A program made the position numbers and the translations under genes. Source: Rhodosorus marinus (Eukaryota; Rhodophyta; Stylonematophyceae; Stylonematales; Stylonemataceae). From it: DNA of 64,000 nt. Of the stretch, positions 44,404 through 55,963 are shown in pieces. Numbering within the stretch: position 1 is the stretch's first letter; every line of letters begins with the position of its first letter. The notes beneath the pieces were generated by a model, which saw only the letters and a list, made by a program, of their open reading frames with translations, did not search any database and had not been told where the DNA came from. Location of the stretch: the NCBI GenBank assembly GCA_029953675.1, contig JAMWBK010000004.1:1550001-1614000 (forward strand), given 5' to 3'.

Positions 44404-45810
44404 CTATTAAATGGGTCACAACCTGATCTCATCGTGCCATCGTCCTCGCTCCTTTGCAAGAGTCGTCCATCAAGATTGATGACACTGTTCTGTGGGGAAA
44501 GGGGGTGGAGGGGGAGACTGGTTATCGTCGTCATCCATCGTGATTGATGTCGTCCTGTGGTGTCGCCCGTTCTCGCTGCCTCAGTGTCATCCGTCAAGAT
44601 TGAGGACATAGGTCGTGGGATTGTGTTGTTTTTTTTTGGCGGGGGGGGGTTGTCACCCATCAAGATTGATGACACCGTTCCGGGGGATTGGGATTTAGGG
44701 CTCTAGTTGTCATCCATCGTGATTGGTGACGTCCTGTGCAGTGGAATTGGCTGTCGATCTCAACCCCCGGTTCTCGGTCCCTCAGTGTCACCCATCAGGA
44801 TTGATGACGTCCGCCGTTGGATCTGGATTAGTTCGTATCCATCGTGATTGATGACTTCCTGTGGGGGAGATTGGCTGTAGAACTCATCCCCCGTCCTCGC
44901 TCCCTCAGTTTCATCCGTTAAGATTGATGACACCGTTGGGTGGGTGGGAGTTTGATGACTACTGGCAGATTTTGCCGGATCAACCCCCTTCATTGTATCG
45001 GACCGACCGAGTCGGTCGAAACTTACTTGAGTGGTACGATCAGCTGTTCGCGGCCATCAAGGAGGTGGATGGCGTGGCTGTGCAGAATGAACAGAAAGTA
45101 AGAAGCCTCAGATCGGCAGTCAAACGAGAGGGAGGAGCTCAGAGTCTACTCCTGTAAAACTCTGAGCGAAGCAGCAACCTCGATGTGGTGCGACCTGATC
45201 GTCATCAACTATGATGAGACGTCCGGGTCAAACCAGAGGTGCACAGGGTCGGTGGTCGCGCTCAGGAGGAACAATGGAAGCTGAACAGAATTGGCTATTG
45301 TCATCTCCATCGTGATTGATGGGCGTTCTGTTTGGGGGGGGGGTGAGGATGGTCAGATCCCCACCCCCGTCCTCTCTGTGTGGACTAGGGCTTGCGGGCT
45401 CTAGTTTTCATCTACCATGATTGATGACAAGGTGTGGCGGATACGGAACTGGGAGCTGCAGTCGCGATCTGTTATGATTGATGACAACGGGATCGTTCTT
45501 GGATAAATAGATTGTCGTTATCCCTGAGATGGATGACATCAGACTGTCCTCGTCCTGTTTGCTGTCATCCATCAAGATTGATGACGAAGCTTGATGACAG
45601 CCCAAGAACTCTGCCTGCGGGGTAGTTGAGATGCATGACAACGATAACCCCTCCCGTCCGATCGGTGGATACGATCAAGATCGCGACAACCAGGAGCATT
45701 TTTGGGACGGTGGCTTTGCTTTCATTTGTCAGTAAAAGGGCATCATTCTCATCCGGTCGGCTCGGTTGCTATCTTCCATCGATATTGATGACTTGATGGA
45801 ACCGCCCTAG
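44404..45810. repeat. Array of degenerate palindromic motifs in a longer repeat
   Basis: About 15 copies of a 22-nt imperfect palindrome, consensus GTCATCCATCAAGATTGATGAC (9 of 10 arm pairs match), lie at spacings of mostly 47-77 bp. Two versions tend to alternate: one with CAAGATTG followed by ACACCGTTC, the other with CGTGATTG followed by ACGTCCTGTG. So the larger unit is about 110-130 bp and also includes a CTCGCTCCCTCAGT block. Copies begin near 44466, 44530, 44587, 44653, 44710, 44787, 44837 and 44908. After a gap they resume at about 45302, 45410, 45470, 45515, 45564 and 45775. Copies diverge more at the right end. Confidence 0.88.
44950..45290 (+). pseudogene. Coding-like fragment inside the palindrome array
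   Basis: Between the two halves of the array the plus strand reads as plausible protein: FDDYWQILPDQPPSLYRTD, NLLEWYDQLFAAIKEVDG, VAVQNEQKVRSLRSAVKREG, then, in another frame after a stop, SMWCDLIVINYDETSG and RCTGSVVALRRNN. I do not recognise it. The frame change and stop suggest a decayed gene or element fragment that split the array. Confidence 0.35.
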
Positions 45811-47264
45811 GTGACTGCGGCTGTTGTATGCTGTGTTTGTGACATCGTAGGGATTGTTTAAGAAATCTCGGCTTCCGACATAAGGTAGGTAGTCTAAAGG
45901 CGCGCAACGCAAGACTAGCACTCAAGGGTCCCATACCGAAACATGGAAAACATCAGAGTTGGTCCATCAAACATGAAACGTCCCAAAAGCCATGTGTCGA
46001 TTTTACCGGGAATTGGTTGTGACCAGATCTGCTCGTGATGCGCCTCAGGTGTATAGAATCCGGTGAGACGGATTCTTACCCGACATGATTTTTCCGGTTA
46101 TTAACGAATAGATAGATCACCGTTTCAATGACTTACTGCACGGATCGGCCAGCTTTTTAGAAAACGGCGATTCCTTTTCAACTACCCGAAACCTGTATGA
46201 AGAATAAAACTGGGTGAAGGAAGAGCAGAACGTCTTCAGTGAATAACTGCCGTTTCATTCGGGTTCCGTCGCTGAAAGGCAATAAAGATTTTATCTTCTT
46301 CTAGTAACGCAGATAAAACAAGATCAAACCGTTTTCAATCCAACCAATGGTACAGCCTATCACGTCTTTAACTAAATCAATTGGCTTTTAGAAATAGAAC
46401 AAAAGAAATAATTACACGGGATTGTTTAATTATTATATAATTAATTATCAAATAGATCAGCCTGAAACGCAACGACTAATTACTGGTTACTGGTCGAACC
46501 AGAAAATACGTTTCTAAGACCTCCAAAAGATTTATTGTTTACTAAGCACGCACCTGACTAATATTATGTTAATTTCTTGACCAGTCGTATCGTTTAAAAC
46601 TAAAAACATAGAACCGATTTATAAGCCGACCTGATTTCTCTTGTTTTGGAAACAAATTCACATCATCAAGAATATTTTTCTAAAAAAATAGATTGCGCGG
46701 AGAAAGTCATTTTCCTAGTGCAGATATTTGTTATTTAGACGATACATACAGTGAAATTTTGGGTGAACATCGGATATAATTTCAGTTTTTAGAGGAAATG
46801 AGAGAACATAGTGTTTTAATGGACAGAATTTCTGGTGCGTTTTTTGGGTATCTTTCCGCCTTTTTTCGTTTTTTTCTCTTGGATCCCTTTTTTGCACATT
46901 TTGGCGTGCTCGGTTCCCGACGAACAGCAAAAGCCGCTGTGGGAGGAAGGATTTTATGTGAGCAAGGGCTAATAGACCGTTTCAAAGAATGGGAAGAAGG
47001 GTGTGTGCGTATGCCTGTGGGTAGTAGTGGTTACAAGAGTTAGCATATGGCCGTTTACTTGTTGAGAAGAGACTACATATGGACTTCTTCGAGGTTCCAG
47101 GGTGAAGAGGTATTTGGGGGCAGGCGAGGAGGATGAAAGGAACCGGCGAGTCCCCATTTTGTTGAGAAAAAAAGGCCGTTTTTAGGGATCCCTTGAAGTT
47201 TGTTGTTTTTGTTTTAGTGACCAAGAAGGGCGTGTACAAGGCGGAGGTGGGAGGGAGGTTCGGC
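45811..47264. promoter_or_regulatory. Intergenic, then AT-rich block and G-rich leader
   Basis: Positions 45811-46370 show nothing. Positions 46380-46760 are AT-rich. From about 46985 the plus strand becomes G-rich up to the ATG at 47265. This is the same AT-then-G order as other promoters here. Confidence 0.35.
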
Positions 47265-47636
47265 ATGGAGTCCAGAAAAACAAGAGACTCATCAATGAGG
47301 CTGGTGGTGATACCGAAGAGACTGTCGAATGGTGCGCAGGAAAGGAGAAGAAGAACGCCGTCGATATTGCGGAGAAATAGCTCTCACAAAAGTAGCCGCT
47401 CTGACGGGAGCTTTGCGGATATGATGATAGAGGCGTCGAAGTTGTTGGATAGCTCCACACTGCAAGCGTCTTCCCAAGAGTTTGTACGAAACAATTCTTC
47501 AGATGCGTCACTGAATACCGTCATGAGCAGCCCTATCCACGCTGACAGCTGGAAGCAGAAAGATGACGACTCTATTCTAGCGAAAATGCGAGGAGCTATG
47601 CCAATCACACCACTGCCACGAATGGTTAGCTCGTAG
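47265..47636 (+). CDS. Small Ser/Arg-rich protein, unknown
   Basis: A 123-residue unspliced frame starting at ATG 47265, preceded by the AT-rich block and G-rich leader typical of genes here. The sequence is basic and Ser-rich at the start (PKRLSNGAQERRRRTPS, NSSHKSSRSDGSFADMMIEA), then acidic with MPITPLPRM at the end. It is probably largely disordered, with R-x-x-S sites that kinases could use. No family recognised. It could also be the first exon of a longer gene, although the stop at 47634-47636 is clear. Confidence 0.42.
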   Translation: MESRKTRDSSMRLVVIPKRLSNGAQERRRRTPSILRRNSSHKSSRSDGSFADMMIEASKLLDSSTLQASSQEFVRNNSSDASLNTVMSSPIHADSWKQKDDDSILAKMRGAMPITPLPRMVSS

Positions 47637-48520
47637 TGAAAAACTAACTTCCTCTGTTGAGAAGGTTTCTCATTCAGAATTCGTCAGAGTCGAGGGACCG
47701 TGCAACATTGCACATGTGATGCAGCACCCTTCCATTTCAAACGCAGCAAGTACGGCCTCGAAAAATTCTGGACAACGGATGGGAGCCATCTTGGACTAAT
47801 GTATTTTAAGCAATATAGATCATCGAACACTAAAACTTACAGGACTCGAGAACAACTGCTTTCATCGGGAGATATCCAAACGCATGTCCATAGAAAAAAT
47901 CCTCACCCGGTTCTATGACCTGCCTATCTATCTGACAGGTAGACGGGGTACTAGACCCCGAATACATAAATTGCAGGAGTTTTCAGTTCGTATAAGAAAA
48001 AGCAACTGAAAGAAGGCATAATCATTTGCTAAACATGCACGGTTAGTTCGTGTCAAGCAAACTTTGGCCCTGGTATTGGCTTGTCGGGGTTGTGAGCCTA
48101 GGCTCTACAGATGCACTACAGAGTCACCACTGACTACCGCTACCATGATCATCTCTTCTACCAATTCCCTGGAGAAGATCTAACCGTTCGGATTTCTACA
48201 TCATGCCCCAGCCGCAGTTTACACAATATTTCGGCTTTGCCGTTTTGATAGATGTCTCGACTATTCCAGACCCGGCGCTCCATTCAGAAAAACGCTGAAA
48301 AAAAGGCCTAAATCCGGAGGAAAGGGGTGGGGGGGTTGCCAAGCATCCGTCTTAAGGAGAAGCGTCCCAAACCTCCTTATATGCACGCACACTTTCAACT
48401 CAAGCACCCGCCAGTCCTATCTATACTCAAGAAGCGACCCCCAAACTCCAAGGACACGTACAATACAATAACTGGACATAAAGCGACACGCGCAATAAAC
48501 TTATTGGTTTAAGTTCATCC
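47637..48520. other. Intergenic, no supported gene
   Basis: Only short frames without features. Confidence 0.4.
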
Positions 48521-48685
48521 CGAGGAACACGTGCAAGGTTTTGATTAGATTACAAAAGAAACACGTGCAATATTTTAACTGGTGCATATACAACACGTGG
48601 AATATTTTAACTGGTGAATATTGTTAAATATGACACGTGCAATATATTAAATGGTTAGTAACGAAGAATAGACACGTGCTCTGTT
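48521..48685. promoter_or_regulatory. Cluster of five CACGTG (G-box/E-box) sites
   Basis: CACGTG occurs at 48528, 48562, 48594, 48634 and 48673. Four sites are followed by AATATTTTAACTGGT or a close variant (AAGGTTTTGATTAGA at the first), so this is a short diverged tandem repeat of about 32-40 bp that multiplies one binding site. It lies about 400-560 bp upstream of the small gene at 49088, before that gene's G-rich leader. bHLH or bZIP factors bind CACGTG in plants, fungi and animals. Function here is inference. Confidence 0.6.
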
Positions 48686-48779
48686 TTTATTAGCTATAGA
48701 AGTTTCCAGCGATGACGTGAAGTTGTCGTGGGAACTCGTTTAAGAGGCTCTGCCAATGTTTGGTGTTGTTGACGAGGAG

Positions 48780-49087
48780 GGTCTGTGGCTAGACAGAGTA
48801 AAGTAGCTTTTCGTCTGGGCAAGCGTAGGTGGATTTAAGTGAGGAAACGAAGAGGGTTAGTGCTCTTTGGATGTGAGGGAAGGATAGAAGGGGATTGGAG
48901 TAGAGAGAGGGTGGGAGGGGGAGTAAGTTGGGGAATATAGATCGGGCTGTTTTGTGAGGGCGGGGTTGGGTTTGTGTTTTGGTTTTGGAGGGAGGAGGAG
49001 GGAGAGGGGTAAACCGCATTTGGGAGGAGATCTGGGATATCGGTTGGTTTTTTTTCTTGTTTGTGGGGGACGTTGTGACGGTTAAAC
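48780..49087 (+). promoter_or_regulatory. G-rich leader of the 88-residue gene
   Basis: G-rich, C-poor plus strand (e.g. GGGTGGGAGGGGGAG near 48910) running to the ATG at 49088. Confidence 0.45.
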
Positions 49088-49354
49088 ATGTCGTTTTTGG
49101 GGAGGTTAATGTCGTATCTTGCGAACGAAGTCGTTGTGAAGTCGCTGGCTAGCAGCCCTGCATTCCAGCGGTGGGCAGTAAAGACTAATCAGAGAATGGT
49201 GAGCAATGCTGAGCAGGCTGCTAAGATCACTCACGGATTGAAACAGCGGGCGCAGTCGGCAGACTTTCAGAATGAAGTCCGGCAGGGTTTGAAAGAGTTT
49301 GCAGATGCTGTCCGGAGGGACTTTTCGGGGGGAAGACCTCCGCGGGCGAAATAG
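49088..49354 (+). CDS. Small conserved-looking protein, unknown
   Basis: An unspliced 88-residue frame starting MSFLGRLMSYLANEVVV. The first third is amphipathic, followed by SPAFQRWAVKTNQRM and a charged helix with EQAAKITHGLKQRAQ and VRQGLKEFADAVRRDF, ending in basic GGRPPRAK. Small proteins of this style occur in plants and algae near mitochondria or the ER, but I cannot name the family. The gene has a G-rich leader and a cluster of five CACGTG sites upstream, which supports it being expressed. Confidence 0.6.
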   Translation: MSFLGRLMSYLANEVVVKSLASSPAFQRWAVKTNQRMVSNAEQAAKITHGLKQRAQSADFQNEVRQGLKEFADAVRRDFSGGRPPRAK

Positions 49355-51359
49355 CTCAGCGATTAGCCATGCGTGAGAAACTTGCGTATGGTTGTATATT
49401 GTAAAATGCTTTGTGGTACTGTATTGATGACTAGGTTGTTGTTTGAAACTAGACTGCCGAGGAGTGATGTCGTTTCAAGAGCTTGATGGCTATCTCTATT
49501 TGAGTTTGAAATATGTAAATGTTATTTTGGTTTGCCAACTGTGTTCGACGCATCGCAAGTTATTTTGCGAGCACCAATACAAAAAAAAACACAGCTCTCA
49601 CGCGCTTAGAGTATCGCGCTGAATCAGAAAACATCTTTTGGGGTAGGGAAGCTGACTACTCTGGAAATAAGAGTGCGACATGGTAGTCCGGATGCATGCC
49701 CAAACTGAATTGTTACCCTGTTGCGCTAAGCGTACATTTCAAATGAGCAGTTCAGGTGTAGACCAGCGTTGAGCCTCATGCAATGAGAAGAAGCTCATCA
49801 CGAGAACCTGGGGCATACCTGTCGCTCATTGTGTCAATGGAGTTTGCCACAAGTCGCACATTCAAGTACAAGGCACTAACCGTCATGCTCTTTTTCGTGG
49901 AGTCCGTACGCTTGAGCCATTTACAAAACCACTCTGTAATCTCGTGCCCATTGGAATACAAGCAAGCGATTGCTGGTAGGCAGCTTCATCAAATGTAGGA
50001 AAGTTTTTCTTGGACGGCGTCTTTGACGGGCCATCACAGCCTACTCTAGATACTATCCCAGCTACTGGAATGTACCAAAGTGTATTCCACCAGACAGTGG
50101 TATGCGAGTGGAAAACTATGGATCAAGAGACGACTCCACCACCACATACCCTCTACAAGGGAGAAAGGTTCAATTTTCTTGGACGCTTACCTCTCAGCTA
50201 ACTAGGGGTCCGGATATGGCGTCTACAGAAGAACCTGTCCCGAAAGCGATTTGCAATTGGAACTGATCCGAAAAGGAGGGTTTCCCAAGAGCAAAAGGAA
50301 AGAAAGCTTGCTGTAAGAAAACCACTGATGTTCAGCAGGGCTGAATACGAGTCAAGAATTACATCCTCTGCTATGACACACACAAGGCTACAAAACACAC
50401 GCTCAGTGCCCAACCCTGAGGTCCTCTTCAGTTGTCAAGCGGTCGCGATCTAAGAACGACCGAAGAAGCGGGAGGTTTCCAGCCAAAACGAAGAAACCTC
50501 TTGGCGATAAAGTACAGTCGGGGGCAGTTAGCGCAGGATAGGGTTCAACAGTCTTATCCTCTCCGCTGGTCAGAGAGCGGCGTATACTGGCGTATACTAC
50601 GCCCAGCCCAACGCTTCCTTAGCCAGCTTCGTGATGTGCCAAAACACCTCGACATGGAAAACGAATCACGAAACATCGATTTTCATTCGCTGTTTCGTTT
50701 TTAAGAACGTTTTTAAGACGTTGAAAATTGTACTAAAACACGATATCCTCGCAGTTTTTTGACGGCCGGGAGGTCTCCTCTTAAGAATATCTTCAATTCA
50801 ATGAATTCTTTGTATAAATTCCTACTTGATTGGCTTATAAAATATTTATTAAAACAAACACAAATACTGTATCAGAAAAATCTACGAAAATAGACGTCCT
50901 AAAATTAAGCGGGCGAACGAATATTCTTGTTTAACAGATCGGAGGGGTTAAACGAATATACTTTTCCCGTTAAGACTGATTATTTTATCACTTAATACGA
51001 ATATTATCTTCTTGTCGATAATTAAGGGGGGTGGTTGGGGATATAGAAACAGATATTATCATTAAGTACTAAGAATTGAATGCTACAGGGTGACGTTGTG
51101 TCCATAATTTCAACTGGAAATTTGTTCCCACCCCCCGCTCCTTTTTTTTGAGCATATCATGATTTTAATTCATCTTGATAGGGGTATTGAAGTAGTATAT
51201 TATACCCCTGGGTGAGGAAGTGGTGGTATCGGAAATAGTAGTTGTTTACCTTTAATATGTTTTATATTTAATGAATATGGACGAAGTATGTTGATGAAAG
51301 AGGGTAAAAAATATTCGACTAGAATGAATTTTGAAATATCCGATTAGGGGTATTTTGTT
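49355..51359. other. Intergenic, no supported gene
   Basis: About 2 kb. Frames at 49776-50704 overlap on both strands and lack features. Positions 50700-51360 are AT-rich, with a C-rich patch at 51130-51145, and precede the cyclophilin leader. Confidence 0.4.
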
Positions 51360-51604
51360 TGGTGAGTGGCTATGGTGGAACGGGTTGTAAGGGGTGGATG
51401 GATTGATTGTATTTCTGGTGTCGATAGGATTTTGGATCGATCGAGGTGAACGTCGGAAAATAGCAGTGGCCGATGAGCTGGTATAAGACTGAGCTGGTTT
51501 GGGTTGGAGGGGGTTGGGTCAGGAGGAGGCTCTAGAGGAGTGTTCGTTTTGGTCTAGTTCTGTTCGAATCGTTGTTGTTTTTTTGAGCTTAGAATTGAAA
51601 CACG
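51360..51604 (+). promoter_or_regulatory. G-rich leader of the cyclophilin gene
   Basis: G/T-rich, C-poor plus strand between the AT-rich block and the ATG at 51605, as at other genes. Confidence 0.45.
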
Positions 51605-52433
51605 ATGGGTTCCAACCGGAACTGCTTTTTCGATATCACGATCGATGGCGTCCCTGCCGGCCGAATCGGGTTTGAGGTGAGATGAATCCTCGATCTGAAT
51701 ATGGAGGTTGGAACGGTCTACTGATTGTTTACTGTGCTGTGTAACGTTTATGCTTTGGGCGTTCTTTACGTGTCTACTCTGGCAATGGACGCCTCCTGTA
51801 GCTTAATGCAGACGTAGTACCGAAGACAGTGAAGAACTTTCACGATCTCTGCACCGGCGTTAATGGATATGGATACAAGGGAAGCAGTTTCCATCGGTAA
51901 GCGCCTAAGGAATACAGTGCAACTTTAGTCCTCCTGCGTCGTCGGCGGTTATAGAAGAATTCTGACAGATGCCTAAACCTGCGACGTATGCCAACGACCT
52001 ACAGTATTATCCCCGACTTCATGCTCCAGGGTGGAGATTTCACCAGAGGCAATGGGACAGGAGGAAAGAGTATCTACGGAGAGAAGTTTGCTGATGAGAA
52101 CTTCAAGTTGCTCCATACCGGCCCGGGTGTCCTGTCCATGGCCAATTCTGGAGCGAACACCAATGGCTCCCAGTTCTTCATCTGCACCGCGAAGACTTCT
52201 TGGTGTAAGTTGTGAGCTTCTCTATACATGGAGAGATTGTTCGCTGCTAAAATTGAGGTCTTCCATCCGTGTGCTTCTCTCCAAATTTTTCTTTGGCAGT
52301 GGATGGAAAGCACGTCGTGTTCGGCAAAGTTGTTCAAGGCATGGATGTTGTGAGGAATATTGAGAAATTGGGAAGCCAAAGCGGCAAACCCAATGCAAAA
52401 GTGACTATCGCTGACTGTGGAGATGGACTTTAA
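51605..52433 (+). CDS. Cyclophilin (peptidyl-prolyl isomerase)
   Basis: Exons 51605-51676, 51802-51896, 52005-52204 and 52300-52433 join in phase into 166 residues, the usual size of a single-domain cyclophilin A-type protein. Conserved blocks: [94 protein letters not shown]. The catalytic Arg (in FHR), Phe, Gln, the drug-binding Trp (TSWLDGKH) and His are all present. It catalyses proline cis-trans isomerisation and should bind cyclosporin. No signal or transit peptide, so cytosolic or nuclear. Nothing is odd apart from the ordinary introns of 125, 108 and 95 nt. Confidence 0.95.
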
Positions 52434-53929
52434 AAGCGAGGCGATACTTTTCACAGGAGTCTTTCTTGCTCCTGGATTTAGTACTACGTAGGAGGGCTAG
52501 GAACGCATCAGTTGTCAAGCCGCTAAAAAATCGAAAACCTACACAAGACAGCTAGTGGAGACGAAAAGAAAGAAGCCCCGTTTTCAAGAGACCACTATAA
52601 AGACGGTCGTCTCACATGAAGAAAACTCAACGAGGACGGAGTGGTCGTCTTCGCTTCCTGTAGAGCAGAACCTACGAACAACGAACAAAAAGGTCTGAAA
52701 TCCTCAGCTCCAGTCGTCGCTCGGTCCTCAAGTAGCCGGATGGCCACCTGAAGGTATCTGCTGAACCAGGAGGTTCTGCGGCAACCTGTCAAGAAAACCA
52801 CAGTCGATACTCAGATCGTGCGTTGCTGGTCACGACTCACAGCTTCACTGATCCCCAAACCGAGCTCTCTAGCGACGTCCGAGTCGTTCAAAAATGAACT
52901 TGCCTGCTTGCATTCCGTGAGGATTTTGCTGAAACGAGACCCGCAGCCTTTCCCGCACCAAACGTCAGCGTACTTGAACGGTGAACCCTTTTCGTGCACT
53001 GGCCCAAGCAGAGGAAGGAAAGGGTTGAGCCGACAGGTCACAGAAGATCAGAATCTAGAAAGCAATGGACAAGCTCTCAGGACTGAGTGCGGAGGCGTCT
53101 CCGACATAGTCAGGATTTCAAGCGACCGCTTGAGCCAGGGGGTTGGGCTAGTTGCTCATGACCTCCTAAACCCCTATCAATCCTTAAGGAAGGAACCGAG
53201 AGCGCTGGGAAGGCCACAAACAAGTACCGACCGACCCGGATAACCACAGGTCTGCCTTGAAGAGAGCTTGTTACGGCTTTTCTTTATCGGCGTCTACTTT
53301 TGGTTTCTAGACGCGCTTTCATCCTGCGTTTGAACGTGATACCTCTTCCTATCTCGATCACCACTTCTGTGAGTGTCGATCGAAAACTACTAAGAGTAGT
53401 TTTCGATCGTCCCGCTGGATCAGTCGCTACTGAAGACGACGATTGGGACCGTCCTAGAAAACCAAGTTGATGAAGCAAAGGCCGTCCGAACCAATTCTAC
53501 GAGCTCTTGAAACGAAGTGTAACTGGTCTAGTAGATCTCTAGAATAGTCTATACCGAAACGGAAGCGGACGCTTTGACCGATGCCTACTTCTGCATCCTC
53601 TCCAAGACCTTTGGTGAAACAAGCCTTCCTTCTTGTCGGTAAGGAAGAGACTTGGCTAAGCTATGGAAAGAGACAAGCGTAGATATTCTCACGTTTGAAA
53701 GCGAATGGAATAGGAACATATCCTTTTCGGATTGCCCTTGGATTCAGAACTTTGTTGTTAGTCGGCCAAAGCCTTTTCTAGGTAGAAAGAAGCGCGTGTA
53801 GATCTCTCCGATTGATGTTTGGGTGAAAAAGCAAAGGAGCAGAAGAGGCGATTCAGAACTGCGAGAACAGGAAATTTTTGCAGAGAAATGCCTGTCTTCT
53901 GATATGAAAGCGATTAAAAGAAAAAGAAG
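52434..53929. other. Intergenic with a short inverted repeat
   Basis: About 1.5 kb with overlapping short frames on both strands and no gene I can support. Positions 53377-53391 (CGATCGAAAACTACT) pair exactly with 53395-53409 across AAG. Confidence 0.4.
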
Positions 53930-55465
53930 ATGACAGGCTGGCCTTCGCGTCCATGCGAGCCGGTTGAAAAGTATGAAAAGCTGAACCGGGTGGGTGAAGG
54001 TACCTACGGAGTTGTTTATCGGGCTCGGGATAAGAAGACTGAAGAGATCGTTGCATTGAAGAGGATAAGATTGCGACCTGAGAGTAGCAGAAGGGAAAGA
54101 GGGAGGCGAAAATCCAGTGATGCGAAGAAACAGAGGTTCGATGAGGAGGGCTTTCCCGTCACCTCCCTCCGCGAGATCGTGCTGCTTCAGAAACTCAGCC
54201 ATCGAAACGTTATCAACCTAAGAGAAGTCGTCGTCAAGCGTGGATCCAAGGTAAAACCGAAGATTTGGTCGACAACGTGTTCCTTCCACTTGGACTCTTA
54301 AAAAGCATCCGTCCTGTCGCGCCAGGTTGCGGACGACCGCTATTTCCTCGTTTTCGATTACTGTGACAACGACATTGGCCGTATTCTAGACGATCATCTG
54401 TACACTCGCAAAGAGAGGTTCTCTGAAAGTGAAGTGAAATGTATCATGACTCAAATCCTCTCCGGGCTAAAGTACCTTCATAGTGAATGGGTAAGGAAGT
54501 CAGCAAATTCCACAAACGCCTCCCTCAACATGGCTATAGACCTCTTCCATTTTGCTCATAGCAATTTTCTTTCGAATCTGCACTTCAGATCGTTCATCGA
54601 GACCTTAAAGTAAGCAATTTGCTTTACAATTCTCATGGAGAAGTTAAACTTGCGGACTTTGGCCTTGCGAGGTTTTTCGGATCTCCTCTACGCCCGTACA
54701 CTCCGCGCGTTGTGACTTTGTGGTAAGAGAAGAAAGATTCCCTGTCCACGTGAACGGCCAAATGGGAGCTGTGACAACGACATTGGCCGTATTCTAGACG
54801 ATCATCTGTACACTCGCAAAGAGAGGTTCTCTGAAAGTGAAGTGAAATGTATCACGACTCAAATCCTCTCCGAACCCCTGCGTCTTTGCACCTCGGTTTA
54901 CATCAAGGTATCGGGCTCCGGAGCTTCTACTGAGAGACGAGACTGTAAGTGACTCCCGGACGCTCCCGGAGGACGTGGGGAAGCTGCACTACTCGACGGC
55001 AGTAGATCTTTGGGCGGCTGGATGCATATTTGGCGAACTCTTGCTCGGGAAACCGCTACTTCCCGGCAAGGATGAGATAGACCAGCTCAAGAGAACCTTC
55101 GACCTGCTTGGCGACCCCAATGAAAGGTAAGGGTTGCACGGGCCCGCTGATCCAAGAGCGTGTTGTATTCGAATCAAACACGACGCTGAGGATTCTGCAT
55201 TCGGCGGCGCAGGATTTGGCCGAAGGTGGGAAGATTACTCGACAACATGAAGGTGTCAATAGCAAGTCAACCATACAATCGCCTTCGCCAGGTTTTCCCA
55301 CGGCTCGGAGGTAGCGGTTTGGATCTCCTTGATGGCCTTCTCGCGTACGATCCGCAGCAGAGGTACAGCGCATCGGAGGCACTCAACCATAAGTACTTCT
55401 CAGAAAAACCTTGGCCAGCTAAACCGGAGGAGATGCCAAAGTTCCAGACATCCCCAGACTTCTAG
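53930..55465 (+). CDS. CDK10/CDK11-type cyclin-dependent kinase
   Basis: Exons 53930-54250, 54326-54490, 54589-54722, 54908-55126 and 55213-55465 join in phase into 363 residues. Motifs: [24 protein letters not shown] with catalytic Lys, the PSTAIRE-like helix [12 protein letters not shown], which marks the CDK10/CDK11 group, [23 protein letters not shown], and [16 protein letters not shown] with the T-loop Thr. A basic insert of about 16 residues lies before that helix. CDK10/11 act in transcription, splicing and the cell cycle with cyclin M or L partners. A further insert of about 14 residues follows the APE motif. Intron 3 (54723-54907) is longer than its neighbours because it holds a copied piece of exon 2. 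Confidence 0.9.
54769..54872 (+). repeat. Copy of CDK exon 2 sequence inside intron 3
   Basis: Positions 54769-54872 repeat 54361-54464, the central part of exon 2, with one mismatch in 104 bases (T at 54447, C at 54855). The copy has the same orientation and lacks the exon's own splice sites. It therefore cannot be a swap exon as it stands and is best seen as a recent local duplication. Confidence 0.95.
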
Positions 55466-55963
55466 GTGACCCCTGCGAGTTTGAGACTGTTACCCTCGTC
55501 GCTTTCCAGTAGTGGGAAATGAGGCGCTTTCTAAGACCTTTTCTGCATTGTTCATACCCGTTATATGCACACATGGCCACAGCGGCTTATGGTTCCCGTC
55601 TTCACCAAGATAGTTGCAATGATACAAAGACTAGCTATTAAGAAAACCAAAATACAAGAGTATTATACAAACACGAAGTACACAAAGGCTGAGCATAGAG
55701 GGAAAAGCAGAGAGCAAGATACACACAAACCGTTGATGTAAGAAAGCCGAGCTATACTAACATGTGACAAAAGCAGCACAATACTCTTCTGTCTGGAAAA
55801 CTGTTCGACTGTCCTCAACGGCGGTATTGGGTGCACAGTGGTGATCGAGATCCGTCGCGGTGAGCACGGAGGTGTCGTATGAGACATTGACATCGACCCC
55901 TGTTGCCTTCTGCCGGGCCTCCTCGCCGCGTACCAGAGATCGAGCCCGTTATCTGAACTGCTG
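55466..55963. other. Region between convergent genes
   Basis: The CDK and GPAT9 genes converge here. An open minus frame (55663-55977) overlaps the GPAT9 end in another frame, with Ser/Pro-rich sequence. It could be an alternative 3' exon but is more likely 3' UTR. Confidence 0.4.

Noticed and set aside
44404-45810. CRISPR-like spaced palindromes
   Set aside because: Repeats are degenerate, spacers are themselves repeated as part of a longer unit, and the genome is eukaryotic. It is a composite tandem repeat.
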